The translations under genes and the position numbers were made by a program. From Pseudomonadota bacterium (GTDB taxonomy: Bacteria; Myxococcota_A; Polyangia; Fen-1088): a stretch of DNA of 7,040 nucleotides. This document shows positions 5,362 to 7,040 of the stretch, one piece after another (position 1 is the first letter of the stretch; every line of letters starts with the position of its first letter). Where the stretch lies: positions 1-7,040 of the forward strand of contig JADGRD010000185.1 of the NCBI GenBank assembly GCA_017881285.1, written 5' to 3'. The notes beneath the pieces are model-generated. The model was not told the DNA's origin. It saw only the letters and a program-made list of their open reading frames with translations, and searched no databases.

Positions 5362-6798
5362 ATGTCAGCCACATCGGAACTCATTGGAACGCAGCTAGGC
5401 CGTTACGGCCTCATCGAGCATCTGGCCACCGGCGGAATGGCGGAGATCTTCCTGGCGCGCCAGGAGGCCATGGGCAAGTTCAAGAAGGATCTCGTCCTCA
5501 AGGTTCTGCAGACACGATGGGAAGCGTATCCCGAGGTGGTGGACATGTTCCTGGAAGAGGCGCGCATCTCCGCGCTGATGAGCCACCCCAACATCGTGGA
5601 GGTGTTCGACATTGCAACGGAGAACGGCCGTCACTTCATCGCGATGGAGCACATCTCGGGCCGCACCCTCGCCGAGCTTGCCCGGCGCGCTATCCAGGTC
5701 ACCAAGTCGATCTCCATCGAAGTCGGCGCGTACATCGCGGCCGAGATCGCCAGCGCCCTCGCGTACATGTACGACGGCAGCGACGGTATCGGCGCGCCGT
5801 TCCGCGTGGTTCACCGGGACGTGTCGCCCACCAATGTGCTCATCAGTAGGACCGGCCAGGTCAAGCTGATCGACTTCGGCATCGCGCGCCAGGGGAACGT
5901 GACTCAGGAATCCCGGGCGCGTCCCGGCAAGTTCACGTACATGTCGCCCGAGCAGGTGCAGGGCTTGGCCATCGACGGCCGCTCGGACATCTTTTGTCTG
6001 GGCACGATACTCTACGAGATCACCCTCGGCCGTCGCCTGTGGCGCGGGCCGCGCGAGGTTTCGATGAAGCGCATCGTGGAGGAGCGCCCCAAGCCCCCGA
6101 CCTTCATCCGGCGCGACTACCCGACGGAGCTGGAGTTGATCGTCCTGCGTACCCTGGAGAAGAAGCCGGAGGATCGCTACCAGTCGGCGGCCGAGTTGCA
6201 CAGCGATCTGCAGGGCTTCCTGGCGCGGTCGAACGCGCACCTGCGCAGCCATTTTCACATGGCGGATTACGTGGCCAAGATCTTCTCGGAGGAGGCGGAA
6301 GCGCTGATTTCCGAGGCCGGCCGCAAGCGGGCGCAGGAATTCGTCGACAACACCGACGGCGCGGAATCCGAGCCGGCGGACTTGGATTTCGACGCCGACC
6401 TGGCGGCGGGACCGGGCGCGGCTCTGGCCCGCGCGCTGCGCGCCTCCGCCCTGGGCGTCTGGGCGGAGCCGGTGCCAGCGCCTGAGCCACTGCGCGAGGA
6501 GCCGGCCAGCGAAGCGGCGAAGGGAGGAACGGCGGTAGACGGCGAGGCAAAGACCAAGGCGGAGCCGGCGCGGAGCGTGACGGACGCGTCGGCCAAACCG
6601 GCAGCACAAACTGGCGGCCAGGTGGCCGCCTCGGCTCCCAAGTCGCCGGGTGGCGCGCAGGGCCAACCATTCGTGGCCAAGGGAGGCCGGGGAGCCGACC
6701 AGTCGGATCGGGTGCCACGCCGGTGGGCGCCCATTCTCGTCGCGGCAATTGTGCTCCTGGCCGCGGCCGGGGCACTCTGGCTGCTGCGTGGCCGGTAG
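5362..6798 (+). CDS. Tail-anchored Hanks-type serine/threonine protein kinase
   Basis: This 478-residue kinase phosphorylates Ser/Thr on unknown targets. The kinase domain spans ~15-288: P-loop LATGGMAEIF (21-30), ATP lysine K47 (VLK), helix-C glutamate E66, catalytic loop HRDVSPTN (151-158; D153, N158), DFG at 171-173, activation-segment end MSPEQ (194-198), D209 and R272. All catalytic residues are present; the usual lysine of HRDxK is serine (S155), as in many myxobacterial kinases. Residues ~330-452 are a disordered Ala/Pro/Glu linker. A membrane helix WAPILVAAIVLLAAAGALWL (455-474) near the end leaves only four residues beyond it, so there is no external sensor domain; the basic RVPRR before it fits a cytosolic kinase anchored by its tail. 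ATG 5362 is chosen because an in-frame stop lies at 5329-5331 and the kinase domain begins soon after; AGGAG (5341-5345) is 16 nt upstream, unusually far. Substrate unknown. Confidence 0.96.
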   Translation: MSATSELIGTQLGRYGLIEHLATGGMAEIFLARQEAMGKFKKDLVLKVLQTRWEAYPEVVDMFLEEARISALMSHPNIVEVFDIATENGRHFIAMEHISGRTLAELARRAIQVTKSISIEVGAYIAAEIASALAYMYDGSDGIGAPFRVVHRDVSPTNVLISRTGQVKLIDFGIARQGNVTQESRARPGKFTYMSPEQVQGLAIDGRSDIFCLGTILYEITLGRRLWRGPREVSMKRIVEERPKPPTFIRRDYPTELELIVLRTLEKKPEDRYQSAAELHSDLQGFLARSNAHLRSHFHMADYVAKIFSEEAEALISEAGRKRAQEFVDNTDGAESEPADLDFDADLAAGPGAALARALRASALGVWAEPVPAPEPLREEPASEAAKGGTAVDGEAKTKAEPARSVTDASAKPAAQTGGQVAASAPKSPGGAQGQPFVAKGGRGADQSDRVPRRWAPILVAAIVLLAAAGALWLLRGR

Positions 6799-6843
6799 AA
6801 GGTCGGGAACGGGCGAGCATGGATGTATCGAAAGGTCGGCCTG

Positions 6844-6852
6844 TGCTACCCT
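6844..6852 (+). promoter_or_regulatory. Possible extended -10 element upstream of the zinc-ribbon gene
   Basis: TGCTACCCT has an extended TG, one base, then the hexamer TACCCT (6847-6852), the same arrangement as the TGCTAGGTT upstream of the kinase gene. It would place the transcript start about 22 nt before the ATG at 6882. No good -35 is seen at the right distance, and no terminator is visible in the 83-bp gap after the kinase, so read-through from the kinase gene is equally possible. Confidence 0.25.
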
Positions 6853-6881
6853 GACGAACCGAGGAGCTTCTGGTACTCAGA

Positions 6882-7040
6882 ATGAAGTTCGTCTGCGACC
6901 GCTGTCAGACCCGCTATTCAATCGCGGATGAGAAGGTCAGACAGAAGATACTGCGCATTCGCTGCAAGACTTGCGGCAATGTCATCGTAGTGCGGGACGA
7001 GCAGGTAAGAGGCTCCGGCACGGCCGAGCCGCATCCCCAC
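6882..7040 (+). CDS. Zinc-ribbon (MJ0042-type) domain protein, 3'-truncated
   Basis: The first 53 residues of a protein cut by the window end. It opens MKFVCDRCQTRYSIADEKVR and has cysteines C5, C8, C28 and C31 as two CxxC pairs, the four-cysteine pattern of the short zinc ribbon (MJ0042 / zinc_ribbon_5 families) that often begins larger myxobacterial proteins, sometimes followed by a GYF-type domain. After VIVVRD the sequence turns into a Gly/Pro/His-containing linker, consistent with a multidomain protein continuing outside. ATG 6882 is chosen because the ribbon conventionally begins MxFxCxxC here; GAGGAG (6861-6866) is 15 nt upstream. It lies 83 bp after the kinase gene, same strand. One M. 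xanthus protein with such an N-terminus is the gliding protein GltJ/AgmX, whose ribbon is reported to bind MglA; the domain is too common to assign this. Confidence 0.9.
   Translation, partial: MKFVCDRCQTRYSIADEKVRQKILRIRCKTCGNVIVVRDEQVRGSGTAEPHPH

Noticed and set aside
5395..6666. 423-codon open frame on the - strand opposite the kinase gene
   Set aside because: A shadow of the kinase gene: the + strand has all kinase motifs, and the antisense translation is Arg-rich with no recognisable domain.

Overview
This GC-rich window looks chromosomal and probably comes from a myxobacterium or a close relative (Myxococcota, formerly Deltaproteobacteria). Three things point that way: a Hanks-type kinase with the catalytic loop HRDVSPTN and a C-terminal membrane anchor, a truncated gene beginning MKFVCDRCQTRYSIADEKVR (a zinc ribbon frequent at the N-terminus of myxobacterial proteins), and a large multi-domain TPR protein directly after accB-accC. 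All recognised genes lie on the + strand.

Layout. 3-410: 3' part of accB, the biotin carrier of acetyl-CoA carboxylase. 523-1845: accC, biotin carboxylase, from a GTG start with a good ribosome binding site. These two form the fatty-acid synthesis entry module; AccC carboxylates the biotin carried by AccB. 1846-2105: a gap holding a palindromic repeat (copy A) and a possible promoter. 2106-4544: an 812-residue cytosolic TPR protein with three TPR blocks separated by proline-rich and acidic linkers. Its position after accBC and its architecture recall SgmX, the MglA-binding activator of type IV pili in Myxococcus xanthus, but this is inference. 4545-5361: an unusually long (817 bp) non-coding gap with a perfect 42-bp palindrome, two tandem repeat units on the - strand (copy C), a spacer with its own inverted repeat, and repeat copy B on the + strand. 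5362-6798: a tail-anchored Ser/Thr protein kinase. 6882-7040: start of a zinc-ribbon protein cut by the window end.

The coding content is mostly familiar. The part most worth a second look is the intergenic DNA. Both large gaps are filled with variants of one modular, hairpin-rich repeat family whose parts recur in both orientations, including a 78-bp stretch conserved 71/78 upstream of both the TPR gene and the kinase gene. One copy is bounded by short terminal inverted repeats, as in a MITE or REP-like element, and appears to supply the -35 half of the kinase promoter. A second line of interest is the possible link between the TPR gene, the kinase and the zinc-ribbon gene to MglA-controlled motility.
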